Source: Sphingomonadales bacterium
GTDB lineage: Bacteria; Pseudomonadota; Alphaproteobacteria; Sphingomonadales; Sphingomonadaceae
DNA: 5,021 bases
Assembly (NCBI GenBank): GCA_020200935.1
Contig: JAIVHR010000223.1
Span: 1 to 5,021 of the forward strand
Direction: 5' to 3'
Shown here: piece by piece, positions 1 to 5,021 of the stretch
Layout of the letters: each line of letters opens with the position of its first letter
Numbering within the stretch: the first letter of the stretch is position 1
Notes under the pieces: model-generated
Told to the model about the DNA's origin: nothing
The model's input: only the letters and a program-made list of their open reading frames with translations
Database searches by the model: none
Program-made: the position numbers and the translations under genes

Positions 1-349
1 CGTGATGGGCGCGATGATGATCGTCGTCATGCTGCTCTTCATGTGGTCGATGTATGAGAACCGGACCAAGAATTTCGTCATGCTGGGCGTTGCCGCGCTG
101 GTCTTCGCGCTCGCCCTCTGGCTAGTGTGCAGCCAGGCGACGATCGACGAGGTCGAATATATGAAAGCGATGATCCCGCATCATTCGATCGCGATCATGA
201 CCAGCGAGCGCGCGGACATCCGCGATCCGCGCGTCCGCGAGCTGGCCGACGACATCATCGCCGCCCAGCGCCGCGAGATCGCCGAGATGTGCTATCTGAT
301 CGAGGATATCGAGGAGAATGGCTCGCGGGCGCCGGAGGAAAGCGAATGA
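1..349 (+). CDS. DUF305 small membrane protein (5' end outside window)
   Basis: The reading frame is open to the left edge, so the true start lies upstream; 115 residues are visible. Seen: a hydrophobic stretch at the left edge (about residues 1-17) and a second one at about 26-43, then a soluble helical tail with the DUF305 hallmark MIPHH (His60, His61) followed by SIAIMTSERA, a DPRVRELADDII segment and QRREIAEM. Known of the family: DUF305 domains are helical, ferritin-like in outline, often near copper or other metal-handling genes, and their biochemical role is mostly unproven; the His and Met residues suggest metal binding. The visible part matches the C-terminal two thirds of the short membrane-anchored form common in sphingomonads and rhizobia. 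A Cys (residue 97) sits in EMCYLIEDI, where I remember Lys as usual. The stop overlaps the start of the lipoprotein gene, so the two are probably translationally coupled. Confidence 0.9.
   Translation, partial: VMGAMMIVVMLLFMWSMYENRTKNFVMLGVAALVFALALWLVCSQATIDEVEYMKAMIPHHSIAIMTSERADIRDPRVRELADDIIAAQRREIAEMCYLIEDIEENGSRAPEESE
334..338 (+). promoter_or_regulatory. Shine-Dalgarno site of the lipoprotein gene
   Basis: GGAGG lies seven bases before the ATG at 346, inside the last codons of the DUF305 gene. It fixes the lipoprotein start at 346 even though the same frame is open further upstream, and it supports the ATGA overlap as a real start. Confidence 0.75.
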
Positions 350-828
350 CCCGGCTGCTGCGCCTCGCCCTCGCCGCTTCCGTCGCGCTCGCCGCCTGCA
401 ACAGCAACACCGCCCCGGGCGACGACACTGCCGCCGAACTCGAATCGCCTGCCGAGCCCGCGCCGCGGATGAGCGCATCGGCAGCGCTGACGGGCGTCGC
501 CACGGGCATGCTCCAGCCCGAAACCATGACCGAGGCCGATCTCGTCAGCCTCGGCGGCCTGACCCGCCGCTGCATCTTCCGGATGACAAGGGTCGGCTTC
601 CCCTCGCTGCTGTTCGGCGGCCGCGAGGGCGATGCGACGATCAAGCTCAACGGCAAGCTGATCACGCTGCCGGCGGCCGGCGACGGGCTCTATCGCGACG
701 GCGGGCTCAGCGTGCTGCTGCGCCGGCCCGAAGGGGAGGTCGACGGCCTGCAGGAAGCCGAGATGATCGTCATGCTCCCCGGCGCAAAGGACGAGCTCGG
801 TTTTCGCGGCTTCGCCGATTGCGGCTGA
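346..828 (+). CDS. Small putative lipoprotein of unknown function
   Basis: The product is 160 residues starting at the ATG that overlaps the DUF305 stop. Seen: a short charged N-terminus (MTRLLR), a hydrophobic h-region and a lipobox ending in LAAC, with the acylated Cys at position 18; then a low-complexity Ala/Pro/Glu linker to about residue 45 typical of an exported lipoprotein, and a compact domain from about 50 to 160. That domain contains TRRCIFRM (Cys76), GREGDATIKLNGKLITLP and a C-terminal FADCG (Cys159). The two late cysteines could form a disulfide in the periplasm. I do not recognise the family with certainty, so no function is assigned. The frame also extends upstream to 127, but the signal peptide and the ribosome site at 334 favour this start. 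The gene ends 18 bases from the convergent kinase gene. Confidence 0.85.
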   Translation: MTRLLRLALAASVALAACNSNTAPGDDTAAELESPAEPAPRMSASAALTGVATGMLQPETMTEADLVSLGGLTRRCIFRMTRVGFPSLLFGGREGDATIKLNGKLITLPAAGDGLYRDGGLSVLLRRPEGEVDGLQEAEMIVMLPGAKDELGFRGFADCG

Positions 829-853
829 CGGGCGCCGCCCTTTGCGTCAGCCG
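822..853. terminator. Inverted repeat spanning both convergent stop codons
   Basis: CGGCTGACG (822-830) and CGTCAGCCG (845-853) are perfect 9-bp inverted arms around a 14-base loop. The loop begins with the rest of a second, smaller palindrome, GGGCG-C-CGCCC (830-840), followed by TTT. The plus-strand lipoprotein stop (826-828) and the minus-strand kinase stop (847-849) each lie within an arm. The position between two tail-to-tail genes suggests a shared bidirectional terminator or 3' protective hairpin. Neither strand has a long U tract after the stem, so intrinsic termination may be weak. Confidence 0.55.
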
Positions 854-2250
854 GCCGCCGGCAGCATGAGCCGGACCAGCAGCCCGCCGAGATCCTCGCT
901 CTGTTCGAGGCTGACGGTGCCGCCATAAATCTCGGCGACGTCGCGGACGATGGCGAGGCCGAGGCCAGTGCCGGGCTTTTCGGTGTCGAGCCGCGCGCCG
1001 CGGCCGAAGATCGTGTCGCGATCGGCGGCCGGGATGCCGGGGCCGTCATCCTCGATGACGATCTCGGCGAAGCCGTCCTTGCGCTCGACCGTCACGAACA
1101 CCCGTCCGCCGCCATATTTGGCCGCATTCTCGATCAGATTGCCGAGCATCTCGTCGAGATCCTGCCGCTCGACCTGGACCTCGACACCGCGGTTGCCGGC
1201 GATGTCGATCGTCGCTTCGGGATGCAGCCGCCCTACCGCCCGCTCGACGGCGGTCAGTGACGGCCAGACCGCGGCGCGCGAATAGCCGGCGCCGCGCCGG
1301 CCGATCGCCCGGGCGCGGGCAAGCTGATGGTCGACCTGGCGGCGCATGACGCGGATCTCGCGCATCACCGTGGCGGGCAGATCCTCGCTCTTCGCCGCCG
1401 CCTCGTTCTGCAGCACGGTGAGCGGGGTCTTCAACGCATGGGCAAGGTTACCGGCATGGCGGCGCGCCTCCTCGGCCTGGCGCTCGTTGTGGGCGAGCAG
1501 GTCGTTCAATTCGGCGACCAGCGGCTCGATCTCGCGCGGCAAGGTCTCGTCGACGCGCGATTCGCGGCCGGCCCGAACATCGGCGATGGCGTCGCGCACG
1601 CGGCGCAGCGGCCACAGACCGAAGGTCGCCTGCAGCGCCGCCATGGCGATCAGCCCGAGCGCCAGCAGCAAGAAGGAGCGCACCAGGGTGCGGCGTAGCG
1701 CGGCGATCTGGCTCTCGACCCCCTCGCGCGACGAGGCGACCTGGAAGCGGGCCGGCTCCTCGGCATCGGGCAGGCGCGCGTCGCGCTCGATGATCCGCAG
1801 CGGCTCGTCGTCGAAACCGTCGCTGTCATACCGATGGATCTCGGCATCACTATGCCGCTCGCCGACCGGCAGCCGCCGGTCCCAGAGCGAGCGCGAGGGC
1901 AGCGGATCCTGGTCGGGCAGCGAAATCTGCCAGTAGAAGCCCGAATAGGGTTCGAGGAAGCGCTGGTCGCCGAGCGGCCGGACGAAGCGCACCTCACCGT
2001 CGGGCCCAATCTCGGCCGAGGCGATCATCGCGGTCAGCGCATATTCGAGCTGGGCGTCGAAATTGCGGACGATCGCCTGGGTCAGCACCCGATCGAGCGC
2101 GAGCCCGCCGATCACCAGCAGCACCGCTATCCACAGCGAGGCGATGCCGATCATGCGCCGGGTCAGCGAGCCGCCCTCGCGCAGTGTGGGCCCCGGACGC
2201 CAGCGTCCGCGGCGCGGCGTCACCTCGGGCTGTTCGGTCGGCTGGTCCAT
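847..2250 (-). CDS. PhoQ-like sensor histidine kinase
   Basis: An inner-membrane kinase of 467 residues from the ATG at 2250, and the likely partner of the regulator encoded upstream. Seen (numbering from that ATG): TM1 about 33-53; a periplasmic sensor about 54-188 with an acidic stretch at 135-165; TM2 about 191-210; a HAMP linker starting at the WPLRRV motif (about 213-264); the phosphoacceptor box NLAHALKTPL with His271; the N box NLIENAAKYG (371-379); the G1 box DDGPGIP (401-407); IFGRGARLDTEKPG; and the G2 box GTGLGLAI (427-434). HALKTPL and the pattern IFxRGxRxDTxxPGxGxGLA are typical of PhoQ (E. coli 486 residues), including the absence of an acidic residue after the phosphorylated His. 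All catalytic boxes are intact. The start is uncertain: an in-frame GTG at 2268 would add six residues, and neither start has a clear ribosome site. Confidence 0.93.
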   Translation of the reverse strand: MDQPTEQPEVTPRRGRWRPGPTLREGGSLTRRMIGIASLWIAVLLVIGGLALDRVLTQAIVRNFDAQLEYALTAMIASAEIGPDGEVRFVRPLGDQRFLEPYSGFYWQISLPDQDPLPSRSLWDRRLPVGERHSDAEIHRYDSDGFDDEPLRIIERDARLPDAEEPARFQVASSREGVESQIAALRRTLVRSFLLLALGLIAMAALQATFGLWPLRRVRDAIADVRAGRESRVDETLPREIEPLVAELNDLLAHNERQAEEARRHAGNLAHALKTPLTVLQNEAAAKSEDLPATVMREIRVMRRQVDHQLARARAIGRRGAGYSRAAVWPSLTAVERAVGRLHPEATIDIAGNRGVEVQVERQDLDEMLGNLIENAAKYGGGRVFVTVERKDGFAEIVIEDDGPGIPAADRDTIFGRGARLDTEKPGTGLGLAIVRDVAEIYGGTVSLEQSEDLGGLLVRLMLPAAG

Positions 2251-2292
2251 GGGGTGGGCTTTGTACACCGGGTGGAAGATGATTGTCGAAAC

Positions 2293-2472
2293 GCCCCTTC
2301 TCCCAAGGGGAGAAGGATATGAAGGCTTAATGACGCCCGAGCTTGTCGAGGGGCGAATTTAGGCGGAGTTGGATGAGGGGTTCCGACCTATCGTGACGCC
2401 GGAACCCCTCATCCAACTCCAGCCAGGCTCCTTCGTCGCCAAGCTTCCGTATCCTTCTCCCTTTGGGAGAAG
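2293..2472. repeat. Nested inverted-repeat element (REP/MITE-like) between regulator and kinase genes
   Basis: About 180 noncoding bases made of nested palindromes. The outer arms, 2297-2319 and 2450-2472, are inverted copies over 23 bases with one mismatch, and each arm is itself a hairpin (CCTTCTCCC/GGGAGAAGG around three bases on the left; an 8-bp stem with a TTT loop on the right). The inner arms, 2365-2385 and 2400-2420, are perfect 21-bp inverted repeats around a 14-base loop. Between the left outer and inner arms is CCCGAGCTTGTCGAGGGG (2336-2353), close to the GAGCTTGTCGAAGG-type REP motif I recall as abundant in sphingomonad genomes. There is no open reading frame of note. The element begins about five bases after the regulator's stop and ends roughly 45 bases before the kinase start. 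It looks like a non-autonomous repeat inserted into a formerly tighter operon; copy number elsewhere in the genome is unknown. Confidence 0.75.
2454..2472 (-). other. Hairpin just after the regulator stop
   Basis: On the minus strand, CTTCTCCC-AAA-GGGAGAAG forms an 8-bp stem starting about five bases after the TAG of the response-regulator gene. It is the terminal arm of the repeat element. No U tract follows (GATACGG), so it is more likely an RNA-stabilising or attenuating hairpin than a strong intrinsic terminator. It could lower kinase expression relative to the regulator. Confidence 0.5.
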
Positions 2473-2477
2473 AGCTG

Positions 2478-3152
2478 CTATTCCCGCCGCTCCTCGGGAT
2501 CCTCGAGGCTGTAGCCCAGCCCGCGGATCGTCGTGATCACCTCGGCGCCGAGCTTCTTCCTGATCCGCGTGACGAACACCTCGATGGTGTTCGAATCACG
2601 GTCGAAATCCTGATCGTAAATATGCTCGATCAACTCGGTCCGGCTGACCACCTTGCCCTTGTGGTGCATCAGATAGGACAGCAGCTTGTATTCCTGCGCG
2701 GTCAGCTTCACCGGCTCGGCGGCGAGCGACACCTTTCCCGAGCGGGTGTCGAGCCGGACATCGCCGGCGACGAGCTCGCTCGAAGCGTTGCCCGAGGCGC
2801 GGCGGATCAGCGCGCGCAATCGGGCGATCAGCTCCTCGGTCTGGAACGGCTTGGCAAGATAATCGTCGGCGCCGGCATCGAGCCCGGCGACCTTGTCCGA
2901 CCAGCTGTCGCGCGCGGTCAGCACGAGGACGGGGACGTCGATATCCTCCTTGCGCCAGCGATCGAGCACGGTAAGCCCGTCGATCTCGGGCAGGCCGAGA
3001 TCGAGCACGATCGCATCATAGCTTTCGGTCGATCCGAGAAAATGCCCGTCCTCGCCGTCGGTGGCAAGATCGACGGCATAGCCGGCGCCCTCGAGCGTCG
3101 CGCGGAGCTGCCGCCCGAGCGTCGGTTCGTCTTCGACAATCAATACGCGCAT
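2478..3152 (-). CDS. PhoP-like OmpR-family response regulator
   Basis: A cytoplasmic two-domain regulator of 224 residues (E. coli PhoP has 223). Seen: a receiver domain, residues 1-118, with the acidic pocket E7/D8/E9, the phosphoacceptor Asp51 in VLDLGLPEIDG, Thr79 in VLTARDSWSDKV, and Lys101 in AKPF; then a winged-helix DNA-binding domain, about 126-216, with KLTAQEYKLL, GKVVSRTEL, the recognition-helix region NTIEVFVTRIRKKL and the wing EVITTIRGLGYSL. LTARDSWSDKV and the C-terminal wing closely resemble PhoP. The frame stays open upstream to 3653, but the start at 3152 is fixed by homology (MRVLIVEDE) and by GAAGGA seven bases before it. It is phosphorylated by its partner kinase, presumably the PhoQ-like protein downstream, and probably controls envelope or cation-response genes (inference from family). 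Confidence 0.95.
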   Translation of the reverse strand: MRVLIVEDEPTLGRQLRATLEGAGYAVDLATDGEDGHFLGSTESYDAIVLDLGLPEIDGLTVLDRWRKEDIDVPVLVLTARDSWSDKVAGLDAGADDYLAKPFQTEELIARLRALIRRASGNASSELVAGDVRLDTRSGKVSLAAEPVKLTAQEYKLLSYLMHHKGKVVSRTELIEHIYDQDFDRDSNTIEVFVTRIRKKLGAEVITTIRGLGYSLEDPEERRE

Positions 3153-3159
3153 CGGCTCA

Positions 3160-3165
3160 TCCTTC
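3160..3165 (-). promoter_or_regulatory. Shine-Dalgarno site of the response regulator
   Basis: On the minus strand GAAGGA lies seven bases before the ATG at 3152. It selects this start in a frame that is otherwise open for another 167 codons upstream. Confidence 0.75.
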
Positions 3166-3207
3166 GCCCGAAATCCGGGTGTATGGGCATGGGATAGGTG
3201 GACATGG

Positions 3208-3230
3208 CGGCAAAATAAATAGTCTTGCCG
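3208..3230 (-). promoter_or_regulatory. AT-rich inverted repeat in the regulator's leader, possible promoter or operator
   Basis: The 160-bp gap between the PepSY-like gene and the regulator gene (3153-3312) contains one notably AT-rich patch. On the minus strand it reads CGGCAA-GACTATTTATT-TTGCCG, a 6-bp inverted repeat flanking TATTTATT. The AT-rich core could serve as a -10 region for an internal promoter and the arms as an operator. I cannot point to a convincing -35. A second small palindrome, CGGTT-GTGA-AACCG, lies at 3273-3286. Confidence 0.3.
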
Positions 3231-3312
3231 AATCCGATGTCTTGGGACTCGTCTACGCTCGTCACCGATGGCCGGTTGTGAAACCGCGGGACGTCGCCCC
3301 GTGGCAGGAACC

Positions 3313-3633
3313 CTATCGGTCGCTGCGGTCGACGATCCGGCCCGATCCGGCATCGGCATCGACGCGGACGACCTCGTTGCGCCGGATGAAGGTGAAGCGA
3401 TAGACGTTGGTGGTCTCGAAATAGATCGGATTGCCGAGATAATCATAGCCGCGCATCTGGGTGACGACGCGGCGCTCGACCACCCGGAGCGGCATCGCGC
3501 GGCCCTGCTGGCGGCTTTCATAGGCCGCATCCTGCTCGCTGCGCTGGGCGTGCGCGCCGCCCGGCACCGCCAGCAAAGCGGCGACACCGGCGAGAATCGC
3601 AAGACGGCTACGCATGAACATGGTGGCTGGCAT
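3313..3633 (-). CDS. Small secreted PepSY-like protein
   Basis: The product is 106 residues from the ATG at 3633; starts at 3621 and 3615 are possible and would remove four or six residues. Seen: a signal peptide with basic residues, the hydrophobic stretch LAILAGVAALLAVPGG and a likely cleavage after AHA at residue 29; then a basic Gln/Arg-rich segment and a mature domain with MPLRVVERRV, GYDYLGNPIYFE, YRFTFIRRNEVVRVDADAGSGRIVDR. The ending, a hydrophobic strand followed by VxVDAxSGRIV, is the PepSY-type pattern. Small exported PepSY-like proteins are common companions of PhoPQ-type systems in alphaproteobacteria. The role is unproven; a sensor modulator or regulated periplasmic protein is plausible. 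It lies 160 bp upstream of the regulator gene on the same strand. No strong ribosome site is visible for any of the starts. Confidence 0.8.
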   Translation of the reverse strand: MPATMFMRSRLAILAGVAALLAVPGGAHAQRSEQDAAYESRQQGRAMPLRVVERRVVTQMRGYDYLGNPIYFETTNVYRFTFIRRNEVVRVDADAGSGRIVDRSDR

Positions 3634-3646
3634 AAGGACAAGGCCT

Positions 3647-3661
3647 TGAACAAGCCGTGAA
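3647..3661 (-). promoter_or_regulatory. TTCA-N7-TTCA direct repeat upstream of the PepSY-like gene
   Basis: On the minus strand TTCA-CGGCTTG-TTCA is a direct repeat with an 11-bp period, one helical turn, the spacing bound by OmpR/PhoP-type regulators (E. coli PhoP box: two hexamers five bases apart). It overlaps a perfect palindrome, CAAGGCCTTG (3639-3648). It is a candidate autoregulatory site of the regulator encoded downstream. Four-base half-sites are weak evidence, and its nearness to the start at 3633 would fit an activator only if translation begins at one of the later ATGs. Confidence 0.25.
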
Positions 3662-3722
3662 TGTCGCCGCCGATGCGGGTTCATCCGAAACTGTGGCCGC
3701 GATGCCGCAAACCTGGCGGCGG

Positions 3723-4530
3723 TCAGTCGCTCGTCGTGCCGCCGGTGCCGGTGCGGATCGCCTCGCGCGCCTCGGCGATCGCGCTCGCCGTGTCGCGATC
3801 GCCGGCATGGATTTCCTCGGCCAGACCGTAGAGCGTCGCCGAGATGGTGTTGCCCATATTGGGCTCCTCGGTCAGCGTGACGCCATTGTCGGCAGCGATC
3901 GCCTCGTCCCACGCCTCGCGCACGGCGGCCCAATAGTCTCGCGTGTCGGCCCAATAGGCCTCGGCCGGGGTGGGATCGAAATCGGTGGTCCGGGAATATG
4001 TATTGAGGACGATCTCCTGGACGAAAGGTTCGATTTCGCCATCGACGACGCCCTGCTTGATATTGTCCTGCCAGTGGATCCATCCCCCGGGCGAAGGCGA
4101 ATGGCGGTTGATCGCCAGATAACGGTCGTAGCGCGGCCCGCGCACCGCATCGCGGCGGGCGAGCGGACGCAGGGTCCAGCTCGAGCGCCAGCGGCGTACC
4201 CCGCCCTCTTCGGTCTTCGGCGGTGCCGACCACCAGCAGGTGCTGCAGCACGATCCGCTCGCCGCTATCCTCGATCACCCGGACGCTCTCGAAGCCTCCC
4301 GACATGGCGGGCTCGAGCGGCGTGTAATCCTCGCGCCAGCTCGTCGTCTCGCGCATGTCGAATCTGACGCGGTAATCGCCGGCCATGTCGAGGATCGCCT
4401 GGCGGTCGGCCTCGAAGGCGGCGCGTTGCTCGGTCTCGGTGCGCTCGGTCGGCGCCTGGGTGGCGATGGCGGGCGTTGCCGCGACCAGCGCGCAGGCGAG
4501 CAATCCCGAGATAATGCTATTGCGAGTCAT
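3723..4530 (-). pseudogene. DUF6607 family exported protein, frameshifted and apparently internally deleted
   Basis: Two pieces of one gene lie in different frames. Piece one runs from the ATG at 4530 to about 4222: a signal peptide (LLACALVAATPAIA), then DRQAILDMAGDYRVRFDMRET and ERIVLQHLLVVGT, which is the DUF6607 N-terminus. Piece two, one base out of phase, runs from about 4220 to the TGA at 3723: GGVRRWRSSWTLRPLARRD, then RGPRYDRYLAINRHSPSP, GGWIHWQDNIKQ, an AEAYWADTRDYW segment and a helical tail, which is the DUF6607 C-terminus. Frame one continues downstream only as an arginine-rich shadow translation. The join retains about 25 codons where I recall the family having roughly 100 residues between LVVG and NRH, so the middle also seems lost. 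The start is supported by GGAAGGG about eight bases upstream. The family's function is not known to me. A sequencing error could explain the frame change but not the missing segment. Confidence 0.7.
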
Positions 4531-4594
4531 TCCTCTTTCCCTTCCGAACCGAGATATCAAAAGCCCGCGCCAGGCGAAAGCAGGACAATGCGCG

Positions 4595-5021
4595 CTATGG
4601 CGTCAGCGCTTCCAGCTCCACCCGCAGCGCCGCGGCCTGGCGGCGGACCCAGTTCGCGACTTCGTCGCTCGGCAGCAGCCCGCGGCCATCCGAGACGTAG
4701 GTCAGGCCCTCGAGCACCTCGGCATAAGGCCCGAAACCGCTCAGCCGGTAGGGGATGACGAGCGCGCGGCCGTCTTCGCGCGCGGCCGCCTCGACGAAGC
4801 CGCGGATCCGGGTCTCGGCTGCGGCGCGCTCTTCGGGCCAATCCTCTCGCAGGGTCTCGACCTGAACGGCGCGGAACGGCGCGAGCGCGCGCACGGCTGC
4901 CGACTGCGACTCCATATTGGCGAGCCAGCGCGCATTTTCGGCGTCGTCGCCGGGGCCGTGGGCGAGGATCAGCACGCTCTCGCGGGCGGGATCGCTGCTC
5001 AGCGCCCGCGCACGCTCGGCG
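4595..5021 (-). CDS. CbiX-like chelatase-fold protein (5' end outside window)
   Basis: The last 141 codons are visible, and the frame is open to the right edge, so the GTG at 4975 is an internal Val rather than the start. Seen: a strand followed by LILAHGPGDD with His21 of the fragment, then NARWLANM, a FRAVQVETLREDWPEE strand-helix, a long helix containing RIRGFVEAAA, the strand ALVIPYRLSGFGPY, and YVSDGRGLLPSDEVANWVRRQ. The AHG motif at the end of a beta strand and the strand-helix order match the CbiX/sirohydrochlorin-chelatase fold, whose members insert Co or Fe into tetrapyrroles; this looks like the C-terminal repeat of a two-domain member. The true substrate is unknown, and related exported proteins may bind metal without chelatase activity. 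The DUF6607 gene starts 64 bp downstream on the same strand, so they could share a transcript. Confidence 0.75.
   Translation of the reverse strand, partial: AERARALSSDPARESVLILAHGPGDDAENARWLANMESQSAAVRALAPFRAVQVETLREDWPEERAAAETRIRGFVEAAAREDGRALVIPYRLSGFGPYAEVLEGLTYVSDGRGLLPSDEVANWVRRQAAALRVELEALTP

Noticed and set aside
318..869. Arginine-rich plus-strand frame overlapping the lipoprotein gene
   Set aside because: Arg/Ala/Pro-rich composition of an out-of-frame GC-rich translation; the overlapping frame has a signal peptide, lipobox and ribosome site.
2296..2316. Intrinsic terminator at the left arm of the repeat element
   Set aside because: The stem is good but no T tract follows on either strand; it is explained as the terminal arm of the inverted-repeat element.
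1834..2322. Plus-strand open frame of 162 codons opposite the kinase N-terminus
   Set aside because: Antisense to the kinase sensor domain, running into the repeat element; no ribosome site and no recognisable domain.
2463..3197. Plus-strand open frame of 244 codons opposite the response regulator
   Set aside because: It lies antisense to a clearly recognised regulator gene; its codon pattern is the mirror of high-GC coding on the other strand, and the translation resembles no family I know.
3153..3653. N-terminal extension of the response regulator (167 extra residues)
   Set aside because: The receiver domain begins at MRVLIVEDE with a good ribosome site at 3160-3165; the upstream translation is low-complexity and overlaps the PepSY-like gene in another frame.
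4191..4229. Programmed ribosomal frameshift in the DUF6607 gene
   Set aside because: No slippery heptamer or stimulatory structure was seen at the frame change, and the apparent loss of the middle domain fits gene decay better.
3657..4367. Plus-strand open frame of 236 codons opposite the DUF6607 gene
   Set aside because: The minus strand carries recognisable family sequence here; the plus frame is a shadow of high-GC codon bias.
4764..4791. Short direct repeat CGCGCGGCCG-N-CGCGCGGCCG
   Set aside because: It falls in the chelatase-like coding region and is accounted for by Ala/Arg-rich codons in GC-rich DNA.

Overview
The window is high-GC, densely coded DNA. The codon use and protein families (a membrane DUF305 protein, a PhoP/PhoQ-like pair next to a small PepSY-like secreted protein, a CbiX-like chelatase-fold protein and a DUF6607 protein) suggest an alphaproteobacterium, most likely a sphingomonad (Sphingomonadales). 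This comes from recognition by eye; no database search was possible.

Layout: (1) bases 1-828, plus strand: the 3' part of a DUF305 membrane protein gene, overlapping by four bases (ATGA) a gene for a small lipoprotein of unknown function. (2) Bases 822-853: a perfect 9-bp inverted repeat holding the stop codons of both convergent genes, probably a shared 3' hairpin. (3) Bases 847-3152, minus strand: a PhoP-like response regulator followed by a PhoQ-like sensor kinase. The two are separated by about 180 bp of nested inverted repeats that looks like a REP/MITE-type insertion. (4) Bases 3313-3633, minus: a small secreted PepSY-like protein, the usual kind of companion of such two-component systems. 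(5) Bases 3723-4530, minus: a DUF6607 gene that appears broken. Its N-terminal and C-terminal halves lie in different frames, and the middle of the family seems to be missing. (6) Bases 4595-5021, minus: the 3' part of a CbiX-like chelatase-fold gene that runs off the right edge.

The five minus-strand genes all read right to left and may be transcribed as one or more units. The plausible core is secreted PepSY-like protein, then regulator, then kinase, an envelope-stress or cation-sensing module. The CbiX-like/DUF6607 pair upstream looks like a separate metal- or tetrapyrrole-related unit. I see no RNA genes, CRISPR array, transposase or phage genes. I did not find a clearly new system. The points most worth a second look are the decayed DUF6607 gene, the repeat element splitting the regulator-kinase operon, and the hairpin shared by two stop codons.
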